24,949 nt of DNA, taken from NCBI GenBank assembly GCA_002286715.1, contig NSJX01000091.1, positions 24,276-49,224 on the forward strand, read 5' to 3'. How positions within the stretch are numbered: the stretch's first letter is position 1; the number at the start of each line of letters is the position of its first letter. Of the stretch, positions 9,601 through 21,766 are shown piece after piece. This DNA is from Dentipellis sp. KUC8613. Its lineage: Eukaryota > Basidiomycota > Agaricomycetes > Russulales > Hericiaceae. The notes under the pieces are model-generated. The model did no database searches. It saw nothing but the letters and a program-made list of their open reading frames with translations, and was not told where the DNA came from. The position numbers and the translations under genes are program-made.

Positions 9601-10660
9601 AAGACTTGCGACAGAGCTCGAGTTGAGCGAACTCTTCAACGCTTGTTAGACGATAGGATTCTCAACCCCACTGTGGGACCTTCTGGATCCAGTGGCTATT
9701 CAGCAACTTACATTGAAGTAGGCTTTTGTTGCATCTGACTATCTGCTCATCCAAACTCATCCGGAAATTAGCTCGGGGAGAACTCGCAAAAATGGATGGA
9801 ACGGCCGATTAGAATTATCCTCAAATTTCGCGTCCTATCAGATGCTCTGGGGTCCAGCGGGCCACCCTTGACACAAAGCACCCTGCGACCAACGAAAAGG
9901 GCTCACAGGGAACTGGAAGAGGACCCAATTGAAGATGGCGACGTCAGCAGGGATTTGTCGCGTGGTCCAGATTCTGTCGATGTGTGGCAACCTGTGCGGC
10001 CGTCTTCCCATCGCTCTCAAGTTGGTCGGGAAAGTGCATTCAGCTCACAAGCGAAGGATCCTGTTCAGGAATGTTATGCTGAGCTGTGTCGGCTGCGCGC
10101 ACAGGTTTGCCTGCTCGTTCTCCCCATAGCCATCGCTCACTCGGGCCTTCCATAGATCGCGAGCGACAACGCAAAGGAAGAAGAAGATATATATACTGAT
10201 GAGACCTTGGAAGTGCTGAGTGCTATGCTTCCCGGAGGTAAGATTCTGAGACCTCCGTGCTACTACTTGATCTGAGACTCACGGTTAGTTCAGACAAGAC
10301 AGCTTTCGACGAAATTATCGCGTCAAGCCCAGATTCAGACGATGCACCTGACAAGTACATGTTATGGGGTGCACAATTTTTGGATGTCTGCACCAAGTAT
10401 TCCATGCTACAAAGCGGAGCAACGTGAGTTCCTCTCTAATCTGTCTAGGAACATTGCTTGGACAGTGTAAATGGAAACACCCCGACCGTACGAAGCTAGA
10501 TGGGGCCTTTGTATACGTACTGCACATACTTACACGAATATCTGTTTCTAGCCCAAGCTCAAAGCCTGCATTTCGCCCAGCCGACATGCACCAACGGTTT
10601 GGTTATCAAGGGGCCGGTTCATCCAGCAAACCGTCCTCAAGTAGAACATGGGCTTTTTGA
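6621..10660 (+). CDS. RecQ-family DNA helicase, BLM/Sgs1/Rqh1 type
   Basis: A 3'-5' DNA helicase for recombination and replication-fork repair. Proposed exons: 6621-7127, 7178-7308, 7359-8400, 8451-8852, 8907-8940, 8993-9035, 9092-9150, 9203-9717, 9772-10104, 10156-10237, 10294-10423, 10552-10660, giving 1128 aa. After a long polar N terminus come motif 0 (FRTNQ), Walker A TGGGKS (about 437-442), DEAH (545-548), TATAT (580-584), AFGMGIDKADVRFVIHH and the arginine-finger motif QETGRAGRDG (723-732). The RecQ zinc module has Cys at about 784, 802, 806 and 809. RQC follows (YIELGENSQKW), then an HRDC-like domain (about 1010-1092: AELCRLRAQ, LSAMLPGDKTAFDEI). This full set separates it from short RecQ paralogues. 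The ATG is the first after an in-frame TGA at 6606. The last intron (128 nt) is longer than the others and may hide a small exon, so the C terminus is least certain. Confidence 0.9.
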
Positions 10661-11279
10661 TCTTTTGATTGATTTATTAATCTATTTCGTTCATTCGATC
10701 ATTTTACTGCCCTTTTGCGTCTGCCAGTGAGATGCCGGGATGGAGAGCTCACCGCCCGCAAGAGGGACGCCCTTGTCACCCATCAGTCACGGTTTGTCAG
10801 CCGTCGCCGCTCTTCCGAAGGATGTCAATTGCGGCGTTTCGCGTCTTGCCGGGCGGACTTTCATCGGACTATGAATTCAGTACTGTCACGCTCGGACTGT
10901 TTGAGAGCATGGCCTCCGTTCTGACGCTTTCTATACCATGTTCTTAAAAAAGAGTCTTCAAGTGGATTCAGAATGGAAATAGAAGCGCACACGCTTTTTT
11001 TCGATTTTATTGAGTGATTTTGAGCCGAGCCCTGATGATTGAACGCATTCCATGTCCTTGCCCGGTCCGTGCACAATTTTTCCTGCTAGCAAATCTCTTC
11101 CTTTGGCTTCGAACTTTTTATGCTGAGATGCTAACTGTGTACTTCATATACATGTAAATTTTGAAGTGCATAGACATCGCACAAGGCGGAGGACAACAAC
11201 ATCTTTCTGTGCATTCCATATCTAGTCCGCATTCCATATCTGGGTACACGATAGTACATGCTCTCGCAAACGGGGAAAT
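10661..11279. other. Convergent 3' intergenic region, no gene seen
   Basis: This lies between the convergent 3' ends of the RecQ gene and the dioxygenase gene, so it should hold both terminators. The only pattern I see is a short tandem duplication, GCATTCCATATCT at about 11212 and again at about 11230. Confidence 0.5.
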
Positions 11280-12610
11280 CTAAACAACAATGGCCGTGAG
11301 TGTGGGGTTGGCGAGAGCCCGAGGCAACTTGGGCTGGCGTCGCCCATTCCTCTCATGCTTCCCAACCGCGCGGAAGATTGCGTCGGACTTGTGGAGCCCG
11401 AACGCGAAGTTCACATTGAGCTGGGTGTCCATCTCCCAATTCTCGCCGCCGAAGATGTTGGAGTATTCGTCGGAGTCGTCTTCCCAGGTGCTGCATCCAC
11501 CTGCAGCAAAGATCATAGGCAGGAAATGCTCTGGGGACCTTCGCACAAATGCAGGGCGATAAGCAACAGCCCTTTATGTAGACCTAAAAACGTGTCCGAG
11601 ACTTACGGGTTGCATTGGAGGAAGTGTGGGTGCTCGAGCAGCCGGGCTAAAGAACGACCCATGTGGGGCCCGGAGTTTCTGATGACGCACTCCTTCATCG
11701 ACATGCCGAAGGCATCAAGATCAAGGTCTATCGGCTTCGTGCGGGTAAGCGTATCTTGGTACAAGAGCATGCGATGCCAGGACACGGTGTAGAGGTTATG
11801 GACTCCACCGCCAGTTCCGATGAGCATGATCTTCTCATGCCGTAAGGCACGCAGGGTAAGTCCCACTTTGAGATGGAACCAGGGGTCGAATCGCCCGTTC
11901 ACAGAGATGATGGTCATGGGAGGGCACTCGCGGAAGTCGGGGTACATCCTAAGAGAAGCCCTACGTTAATTGAAGGCTAATGGGGGGGACATAGTCTCGC
12001 ACCAGCGAATAGGGATCATGACGTCTTGGTGCCAGATAGCCTATCGGACGAGATTAGTTATTTGACACAAGGTAGTCTGTTCTAGGTGATCTTCACCTCT
12101 TCATTCAAGATTGCGTTGAATCCCGCGGAAACCAATTTGTCGTGGCACACTTGGGCTAACTCCGGGCTGGAGTTGATTCGATACTCATTATACCATTCTG
12201 TAATCCCGTCAGTTGTGGGATTGAAACTCGAAAAAATACGCACGTACGTAGCATTTCGGGAGGCACGAAGGACACCATGTCCTTTCCAGGTCGCTTGTTG
12301 GTCGATACTGTCAAACAGCCGTCAGCCCTATACTCATGGTGAGACGGATGTAGCTTACTCTCAATCCTGTCCTCGTGCGTCTCCCAATGAGCAGCTATTG
12401 AAGAATCTACATGATTACCCTTCATACACATTGTAACCGAACAAACTTACCCATCCACACAATACCAGTAACACCTTCCGCCCGGGCATACTCGCCTATC
12501 TTCTTGGCGAACGCGGTCGTGTCGGTCTCGTCGACCAACGTACGAGGGGAGCCATGGGAGAAGAAAAAGGTAGCCAGTGGTTTTTCGGATTCTTGAGCCA
12601 TGTTGAGCAT
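11280..12610 (-). CDS. Class III extradiol ring-cleavage dioxygenase (LigB / DODA type)
   Basis: This superfamily opens catechol-type rings with a non-haem metal. Proposed exons, in transcript order: 12610-12451, 12406-12359, 12307-12248, 12197-12097, 12040-12003, 11948-11607, 11538-11280, giving 335 aa. Family landmarks in order are FFFSHGSP (candidate metal His19), AAHWETHED (His60), STNKRPGKDMVSFVPPE, WHQDVMIPIRWMYP (His127), a LIGTGGGVHNL segment (His186) and EHFLPMIFAAGG near the C terminus. Introns are 44-68 nt with normal GT-AG ends. A second ATG at 12601, three codons in, could also be the start. The last 35 or so residues after NVNFAFG are not conserved-looking. The substrate cannot be told from sequence: relatives include DOPA dioxygenases and uncharacterised fungal enzymes. 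Transcribed in tandem with the DDX41 gene, 265 bp downstream of it. Confidence 0.85.
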
Positions 12611-12875
12611 CCCAATAGGCGACTCGAATCCTGCTCTTTTTATGCTCTCGATATATAGTGCACCGGCTTTGCGGAGATTACGGACTTTGTGGTGGGTACT
12701 CCTTCAACACCGACGGCCAAGCTCTCGTCAGAATGAAAGGAAGTATGTGTGAGATAAACGGACTTCGGACTTTGCCAGAATTTGTAGACTAGTCAGTTGC
12801 TGTGCAGCGAGAATGGCGTGGAATAAATGAAGAACGGTACAGAATACACATACGACGCTGGCCCCACCAGACGCC
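12611..12875. promoter_or_regulatory. Intergenic region between DDX41 3' end and the dioxygenase start
   Basis: 265 bp that must hold the DDX41 terminator and the promoter of the dioxygenase gene, both on the minus strand. No specific motif was recognised. Confidence 0.35.
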
Positions 12876-15180
<2,305 letters not shown>

Positions 15181-15287
15181 GACGGACGGGGACAACTGGA
15201 GCGCGTGGTGCGATGGCCGGGCCGGAGATGTGATTAGATCCGGTGCACGTAGATAAGTGTGAGAGTCTCTGAGACTCTCCTTGCACA
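15181..15287. promoter_or_regulatory. Compact divergent promoter DDX41 / GALT
   Basis: Only 107 bp separate the two start codons, so both 5' UTRs and promoters must share this interval or extend into the genes. A small palindrome-like stretch, GAGAGTCTCTGAGACTCTC, sits at about 15261-15279. Confidence 0.5.
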
Positions 15288-16627
<1,340 letters not shown>

Positions 16628-17018
16628 TTATGGCCGCCAGTAATGATAGAGTAGAAGTAAATGGGTGACATTTTGTAAGAATCACTGAATTTCTGATTCA
16701 GCCATGAATCACTTTTAATGAGAGAGAGCTCACCATGTCATCAATGTGGAGAAGGAGTATTTATTTTTTGCTGTTTTCTATGATTTTCTTCAATTTTCCT
16801 TGTTAGATTCTAAGCCAGATACAGATGTGTTTGGGTCATGTGATGGGCACATGATGTCAGGTGACAGGTCACATGCATAGAAAAGGCTGGAAGATTCTGG
16901 ACTCAGATTACTATACAGTACTTAGTCATTGACTCAGTCATCCACTTACTCATGTGCTCAGTCAGCCGCTCACTGAGGCTGATTGGTAAGGCTCCCCAGT
17001 CACATGCCTCGCTTAGAT
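16628..17018. other. Intergenic between GALT and element 2, no gene seen
   Basis: AT-rich 3' flank of GALT. It holds an interrupted palindrome TGATTCA...TGAATCA at 16694-16711, part of a motif seen again in and beyond element 2, and a run of GACTCAGTCA-like short repeats near 16920-16980. Confidence 0.45.
16690..16718. repeat. TTTCTGATTCA palindromic motif, copy 1
   Basis: TTTCTGATTCA gcc ATGAATCA followed by cTTTTAA. The same core appears at 22334-22356 (longer arms), and half of it in the terminal repeats of element 2. Confidence 0.5.
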
Positions 17019-17063
17019 ACAAGTGAGAAGTGGGCCGGCAAGCAGCAGTTTCTGATTCATCTA
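17019..17063 (+). repeat. Element 2 outer terminal inverted repeat, left
   Basis: 45 bp starting ACAAGTGAGAAGTGGGCC and ending TTCTGATTCATCTA. It matches the reverse complement of 20469-20513 at 43 of 45 positions. Confidence 0.85.
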
Positions 17064-17091
17064 TGAGAGCCATCTTCGTTCAAAATAACAC

Positions 17092-17107
17092 ATGATACAT
17101 CAGGAAA
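17092..17107 (+). repeat. Element 2 inner inverted repeat, left
   Basis: ATGATACATCAGGAAA, a perfect match to the reverse complement of 20086-20101. Similarity fades outward over another dozen bases. Confidence 0.8.
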
Positions 17108-17207
17108 CGCGGATTGTACTATATTTAGATATTGTAGCGAATTTTGATCTATTATAGCTCAAATAGTGCAAAAAGATGCCGTAGGGCTGCTGCGTAAGGT
17201 ACCTTTT

Positions 17208-17292
17208 TTTTTAGGCTACCGTAGATGCCCTTAGATCCCGAAAAGTGAGCCAGTAGTAGCTTATAGCTACCGTAGCCCCAGTAGATGCCTCA
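17208..17292 (+). repeat. TACCGTAGATGCC subterminal repeats, left side of element 2
   Basis: GGCTACCGTAGATGCCCTTAG near 17212 and GCTACCGTAGCCCCAGTAGATGCC near 17268. A related TACCATAGATGCCGGTAG lies at about 20015 on the other side of the core. Confidence 0.5.
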
Positions 17293-17449
17293 TTATAAAG
17301 CCTTATGCTGGTCATTATTTATTGTTTTATTACTCTCAGACATGTGATGATAAGATAAAATTTATTTTATTGCACTGAGGACGAAGTAAATACTATGTAC
17401 ATGATAGAAACTACATTATGGGGCTACAGTAGTCAAATATCATACAGGG

Positions 17450-17980
17450 GGACGCAGCGCGCTAGGGTGCCCGGGCATAAAGGGGCGTGCGGGCGCCCTC
17501 GTCCCCGCCCGCCCCCTCGCCCGTGCCCTCGCTCGCGCCCTCGCTCGCCCTCGCTCGCCCGTGCCGCCCCTCGCCCACGCCGTCCCTCGCCCTCTTGCGC
17601 CCACACCGCCCTTCTGCACCCCAAACGCGCAGAACGCCGCCTGCGCCGCATCGCCCCGCCTCGTGCCCACGCCGCCTTGCGCCCCTTCATGCCCATGCCG
17701 CCTCGCGTGCCGCACCGCCTCTCGCACCGCCTCTCATGCCGCCTCCCGCTCTGCACCCGCATTGCGCCCGTGCTGCGCCCGTGCCACCTCACGCCCGCGC
17801 CTGCACGCCCTCGCACACCCCTGCCGCGTGCCCCTTCACGCCCGCACTCCCTAGCGCGCCGCTCCGCGCACCGCACCGCCTCTCGCGCCGCTCCGCGCAC
17901 GAGCCGCCTCTCACGCCACCTCTCGTGCCGCCTTGCACCTCTCGTGCTGCCACGCGCCCACGCTGCGCCAGTGCCGCCTC
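17450..17980 (+). repeat. C-rich low-complexity array (element 2 core)
   Basis: CGCCCTCGCTCGCCCTCG- and CGCACCGCCTCTCGCGCCGC-type units with strong C excess on the plus strand. Long open frames on both strands are Arg/Pro/Ala-rich artefacts. Confidence 0.8.
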
Positions 17981-17984
17981 ACGA

Positions 17985-18990
17985 GGGCGAGGGCGAGGGC
18001 GACGGGCGCGCGGCGGCAACGGCGAGCGACGGCGACGGCGACGGCGACGGCGCGAGTGGGGACGAGGGCAAGGGGCGAGGGCAAGGGGCGAGGGGCGGCG
18101 AGGGCGACGGCGAGGGGCGGCGAGGGCGACGGCGCGAGGACGGCGAGGGCGCGGGCGAGGTGAGGGGGGCGCGAGCGGGGACGAGGGCGACGGCAAGGGC
18201 GAGGGGCGGCAAGGGGTGGCGAGCACGAGCAAGGTGAGGGGCGGCGCGAGGACGGCGAGGGCACGGGCGGGGACGAGGGCGCAAGCGGGGACAAGGGCGC
18301 GAGCGGGGACAAGGGCGACGGCGAGGGCAACGGCGAGCGGGGGCGGCGAGGGCGAGCGAGGGCGAGGGGTGGTGCGAGCGAGGGCGAGGGTGGCGAGGGC
18401 GAGGGGAGGCGAAGGCGAGCGGGGGCGAGCACGGGCGACGACGACGGCGACGGCGACGGGGGCGGCGAGGGCGAGCGGGGGCGGCACGGGCAAGGGGCGG
18501 CACGGGCAAGCGAGGGCGATGGCGAGCGAGTGCGGGTGAGGGCGGGCGAGGGCAAGGGGTGGCGCGAGCGAGCGAGGGCGACGGCGAGTGAGGGCGACGG
18601 AGAGCGAGGGCGACAGAGAGCGAGGGCGACGGCGTGAGCGAGGGCATTGCAATGGCGACGAGGGCCGCGGGAGGGCCGCTCAGGGTGCAGGAGGGTTGCG
18701 GGAGGCTGCAGGATGCTGCGGGGGCGGCGCGAGGGGGGCGCCAGCGTGCAAGGGGGTGCGTGGTGGCACATGCGGCATGGACACATGGGCCGGCGCAGCT
18801 CGAAAGGGGGTGAGTGGGGCGCGAGATAGGTGGAGAGGACGTACAAGGGTGCGAGCGAGCGAGGGCGGCACGACCACAAGAGGCGGCGCGGAGGCGGCGC
18901 GAGTGGAGAGCGATGCGAGCCGGGGGCAACACGTGCGAGCGACAGCGCAGGCGCGAGAGGGTGGGTGCGAGGGGCGGCTGGTAGGCATGG
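17985..18990 (+). repeat. G-rich low-complexity array (element 2 core)
   Basis: GAGGGCGAGGGCGACGGCGAG-like units about 1 kb long with strong G excess. The strand bias flips within a few bases of 17983 (CGCCTCACGAGGGCGAGG), so the two blocks form a giant imperfect inverted repeat able to fold back. Dense GGG runs also allow G-quadruplexes. Confidence 0.8.
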
Positions 18991-19029
18991 AGGGAGAGGG
19001 AGAGGTCAGTGTAGCTGCTGGCGACGAGA

Positions 19030-19041
19030 GCGACAAGTCGC
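19030..19041 (+). repeat. GCGACAAGTCGC motif, copy 1
   Basis: GCGACAAGTCGC at the edge of the G-rich block. An identical copy at 19215-19226 and an inverted copy at 19197-19208 form a hairpin. Confidence 0.6.
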
Positions 19042-19084
19042 ATCTCTAGGGCCAAATCGTGGGAAAAAAAATAACTCACATTCA

Positions 19085-19107
19085 AGTTTGCGCGCCGCGC
19101 GCAAACT
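19085..19107. repeat. Hairpin at the end of the G-rich block
   Basis: AGTTTGCGCG and CGCGCAAACT, 10-bp perfect arms with a 3-nt loop. Confidence 0.65.
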
Positions 19108-19116
19108 CTCTTAGCA

Positions 19117-19130
19117 ACCACCATGGTGGT
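19117..19130. repeat. ACCACCATGGTGGT palindrome
   Basis: Perfect 14-bp palindrome, first of a series of ACCAT...ATGGT modules in this element. Confidence 0.55.
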
Positions 19131-19196
19131 AGCTGAGCTTTACAGGTGTAGAGGACAGACTAGTCCCCTGCACCTTGCTTATTGAGTGATGTGGCA

Positions 19197-19226
19197 GCGA
19201 CTTGTCGCCCTGGAGCGACAAGTCGC
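19197..19226. repeat. 12-bp hairpin GCGACTTGTCGC / GCGACAAGTCGC
   Basis: Perfect 12-bp arms separated by 6 nt (CCTGGA). The right arm is identical to 19030-19041. Confidence 0.7.
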
Positions 19227-19307
19227 GTGTTGAGTGAAAAACACCAGATGCGTGGGAAAGTACAAAGTGCTGCACCTTACTGTCTCACGCATGGCACACA
19301 AGAGTGC

Positions 19308-19339
19308 TGTTTGAGTTACCATTTATGGTAACTCAAACA
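19308..19339. repeat. 32-nt perfect palindrome, GAGTTACCAT module
   Basis: Arms of 15 bp (TGTTTGAGTTACCAT and its complement) around a 2-nt centre. Diverged modules follow at 19508-19536 and 19578-19602. Confidence 0.75.
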
Positions 19340-19507
19340 ACTAGATCTTGCGGTGGCTACACATACAAAATACAAAGTAAAGAGAGCTGGGCTTGCATCC
19401 CAAACATGTTCTGCACATTCCATCAAGCCAGTTATTATATGACTAGCTATGTAGTTCAAATAATACCACCGTCTTCTGGGCTGCAAAGTGGTTTGAACTG
19501 CCCTGAA

Positions 19508-19536
19508 TTTGAACTACCATAAATGGAAGCTCAAAC
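19508..19536. repeat. Diverged palindrome, GAACTACCAT module
   Basis: TTTGAACTACCAT and ATGGAAGCTCAAA around AA, with two arm mismatches relative to a perfect inverted repeat. Confidence 0.5.
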
Positions 19537-19577
19537 AACTGCATTGTCGAAGCAACAAGTCTTGAGCTACAGTGTTG

Positions 19578-19602
19578 TTTAAGCTACCAAAAATGGTAGC
19601 TC
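19578..19602. repeat. Diverged palindrome, AAGCTACCA module
   Basis: AAGCTACCA and TGGTAGCTC around AAAA, eight of nine arm positions paired. Confidence 0.5.
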
Positions 19603-19996
19603 AGCCTGCAGCTCATGTCTCATTCGCACATCCAATGCCTCATAGTCAGTGCTCATGATTGCTCATGCAACAATCAGTATTAGAACAGATCCTGGTCTGT
19701 TGGCTGTAGGCCTGGGAGGTCAACCAGATGGAGCGAGAGATGTGCTCCTATCTCGAGTGGCAACTCAACGTCAAATCTGTTACACTTGCCAATTTTGAGG
19801 CTCAAGTGCACTATAAGTTTGATAATTCTTGTGCACCTTGTGTTCTAAGTTTGTTTAGACTTATACAATCTCCATTGTTGCTCAGCCTGCTCTGACCTTC
19901 TACCATAGTCTACTGAGAGCTATACGCTACTACGGTAGATATATGATCTCTACTGAGTAGCTACGTACAGTCTTTTGACAAACTCCCGAGCTCTAC

Positions 19997-20019
19997 TGGT
20001 AGTGCCGATGGCACTACCA
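19997..20019. repeat. TGGTAGTGCC hairpin
   Basis: TGGTAGTGCC and GGCACTACCA, 10-bp perfect arms around GAT, inside the subterminal TAG-rich zone. Confidence 0.65.
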
Positions 20020-20085
20020 TAGATGCCGGTAGATCAGGCACAGCTATAGTTGATCGCCGGCTTGTACGGGCCGGATGACGTGTTT

Positions 20086-20101
20086 TCCTGATGTATCATA
20101 T
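20086..20101 (-). repeat. Element 2 inner inverted repeat, right
   Basis: Reverse complement of 17092-17107, perfect over 16 bp. The 367 bp between it and the right outer arm carry a tRNA-like stretch and a small inverted repeat. Confidence 0.8.
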
Positions 20102-20182
20102 TACGATTTCTGACAAGGCATCGTCTATTATAGACTCACCTACAGTGCGAAAAAGTGCGCGCGTCGTCAGCAATCAGAACTC

Positions 20183-20232
20183 CCGGTCCAGTCGATAAGC
20201 GTCAGTTTGGGGCATTGCGGGTTCGATCCCTC
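20183..20232 (+). pseudogene. Degenerate tRNA-like sequence (possible SINE head)
   Basis: GGTTCGATCCC at 20220-20230 fits the tRNA B box. Upstream, GGTCCAGTCGATAAGCG at 20185-20201 resembles a D-arm/A-box. Only about three of five T-stem pairs form and the anticodon arm is too short, so it is not a functional tRNA. It lies in the extra sequence between the right arms of element 2. Confidence 0.3.
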
Positions 20233-20307
20233 ATGTATGTACAATTTTGTTCACTTTGGGAAAATATAAAATACTCTGAAGTGTCTCAGGGAAGCCTCAA
20301 ATATTTA

Positions 20308-20409
20308 TTGTAGCCAAGTATCTACCTTCAAAATACCATGATTGGGTCAATCGTCGTGCGGAACACATGGGAGCGCATGGTGCCATCGAGTCTTACCACT
20401 TGGCTACAA
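20308..20409. repeat. 102-bp segment with 12-bp inverted ends
   Basis: TTGTAGCCAAGT at 20308-20319 and its perfect reverse complement at 20398-20409. It could be a very small MITE or a single hairpin. No target duplication is evident. Confidence 0.4.
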
Positions 20410-20468
20410 CGTCGAATCCAAGGAATCGTATTGCCGTGGGACGCATCGGCCACTCCCTCCAAGTATTG

Positions 20469-20513
20469 TAGATGAATCAGAATGTGCTGCTTGCCGGCCC
20501 ACTTCTCACTTGT
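20469..20513 (-). repeat. Element 2 outer terminal inverted repeat, right
   Basis: Reverse complement of the left arm, with differences only in the CAGTTTCTG versus CACATTCTG stretch. Followed directly by GAT. Confidence 0.85.
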
Positions 20514-21024
20514 GATGTGCAGAGCACAGTGCAGCTGGTATTCCAGGTACAGTATGATACAGACAATCTTGACAGTCTAAGGAACTATGGACGAGGGCGT
20601 GAGGGTATGTACACTGTGTGGAGAACACCAGAGGAAATCAGGTTATCATAGATAATCAGTACTGGGACGGAGGAGCTTTGGAGAGTGGTACAACGGGGTC
20701 TAGGTACTTGGGGAAACATGTGATTAAGTAGGAATGGATCAGATCAGAGAAAGGGAAGGAGGACCAACAACTTCTGAGACAATGTGTACACACAAAGTCA
20801 ATACCGAGAGATCAAGGATGTCTCTCCTTGGTCTGAGGAGCTGGGATCTTGGTCTGAGGTCTGAGGTCTCAGTCTGCATCTGAGTCATTGGACCAAGACA
20901 TCAGTCCAAAACCTCGGAAACATTGGTATTGGTGTTGGTATCAGTGTTGGTGCTCGGTCACAGGTTTGGTGCTTGGTCTCCGTGGTCAGTGGTCGGTGGT
21001 TGTTGGAAGGAGTTGAGGAAAGTG

Positions 21025-21048
21025 ATGAGATAAGGAGTGATCCTTGAC
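21025..21048 (+). repeat. Perfect 24-bp anchor in the left arm of element 3
   Basis: Begins ATGAGATAAGGAGTG and ends CCTTGAC. Its exact reverse complement is at 21743-21766. Confidence 0.85.
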
Positions 21049-21742
21049 ACTACCATGATGACTGTCAAGTATGATGGGCGTTATCGCGGAAAATTCCGCA
21101 CGCCGTGGTCGAACGCTGAATCGTACACTTACTCTGTAGTCGATGTGTGTTTGCTTGTGTTTGGCACGTTGTCGCAAGTCGTACTCCGTACTTTCGATGC
21201 AGGTCCTACTCTTGTATCTCATATGGTATTATCAAGCAGAAAAATTTGACCTTGTGCTAGAGATGCTAAGCTTGCTCAAAGGGGCATACACTTCCGAGAG
21301 CAAGCACTTGCAGGCCAACAGAAATGACTGCTGTGACATCTTGTGACAAAATATTGCGAGCAGACCATCAACATAATGAGCTGCATTTTCAAGGATAAAC
21401 TTCACTCAAGCCAGTATATTAATGACATATATCCCTATATGAGGTGCCTCGCTTCTTTTTATCCCATGAGGGGAGTACTAGAAGATGAAAATTCCCAGAA
21501 CTCTGCTGTCACAATTCCATCATGCGTCACAGTGTGACACTTTCACTTTCGTATTTTTCTTTTTTTCTTAGAGACATATCAATTTGAGATGGCTCAGAGG
21601 GGCACCTGAGCATCCTGGAATGACATACGAGGCAGATTCGAGAGTGCAAAAGTTGCGTCGAACAGGGTACAAGAAGTACCAAGTAGGTCGGTCGAGAGTA
21701 TGATCAGTGCATGTGGAATTTCCCGCGAAAATGTCACTTATA

Positions 21743-21766
21743 GTCAAGGATCACTCCTTATCTCAT
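21743..21766 (-). repeat. Perfect 24-bp anchor in the right arm of element 3
   Basis: Reverse complement of 21025-21048 with no mismatch, the best-preserved part of the arms. Confidence 0.85.

Larger units (their letters stand above)
17019..20513. mobile_element. Element 2: 3.5-kb inverted-repeat element with C-rich/G-rich core, GAT target duplication
   Basis: Outer arms at 17019-17063 and 20469-20513 are 45-bp inverted repeats with two mismatches, starting ACAAGTGAGAAG. GAT directly abuts both ends (17016-17018 and 20514-20516). Inner arms at 17092-17107 and 20086-20101 are a perfect 16-bp inverted repeat, so the left arms are 28 bp apart and the right arms 367 bp apart, suggesting an insertion in the right end. 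The core runs from a C-rich block (17450-17980) into a G-rich block (17985-18990), then a hairpin-rich segment and TACCGTAGATGCC-type subterminal repeats. No transposase was found. The GAT flanks, length and core type match element 1, which argues for one family with different inner sequences. Confidence 0.65.

Noticed and set aside
17395..19124. Open frames up to 381 aa on both strands
   Set aside because: Composition artefact of the C-rich/G-rich core of element 2; simultaneous long frames in several phases are expected there.
20183..20232. Functional tRNA gene
   Set aside because: The B box is good, but the T-stem pairs poorly and the anticodon arm is too short.
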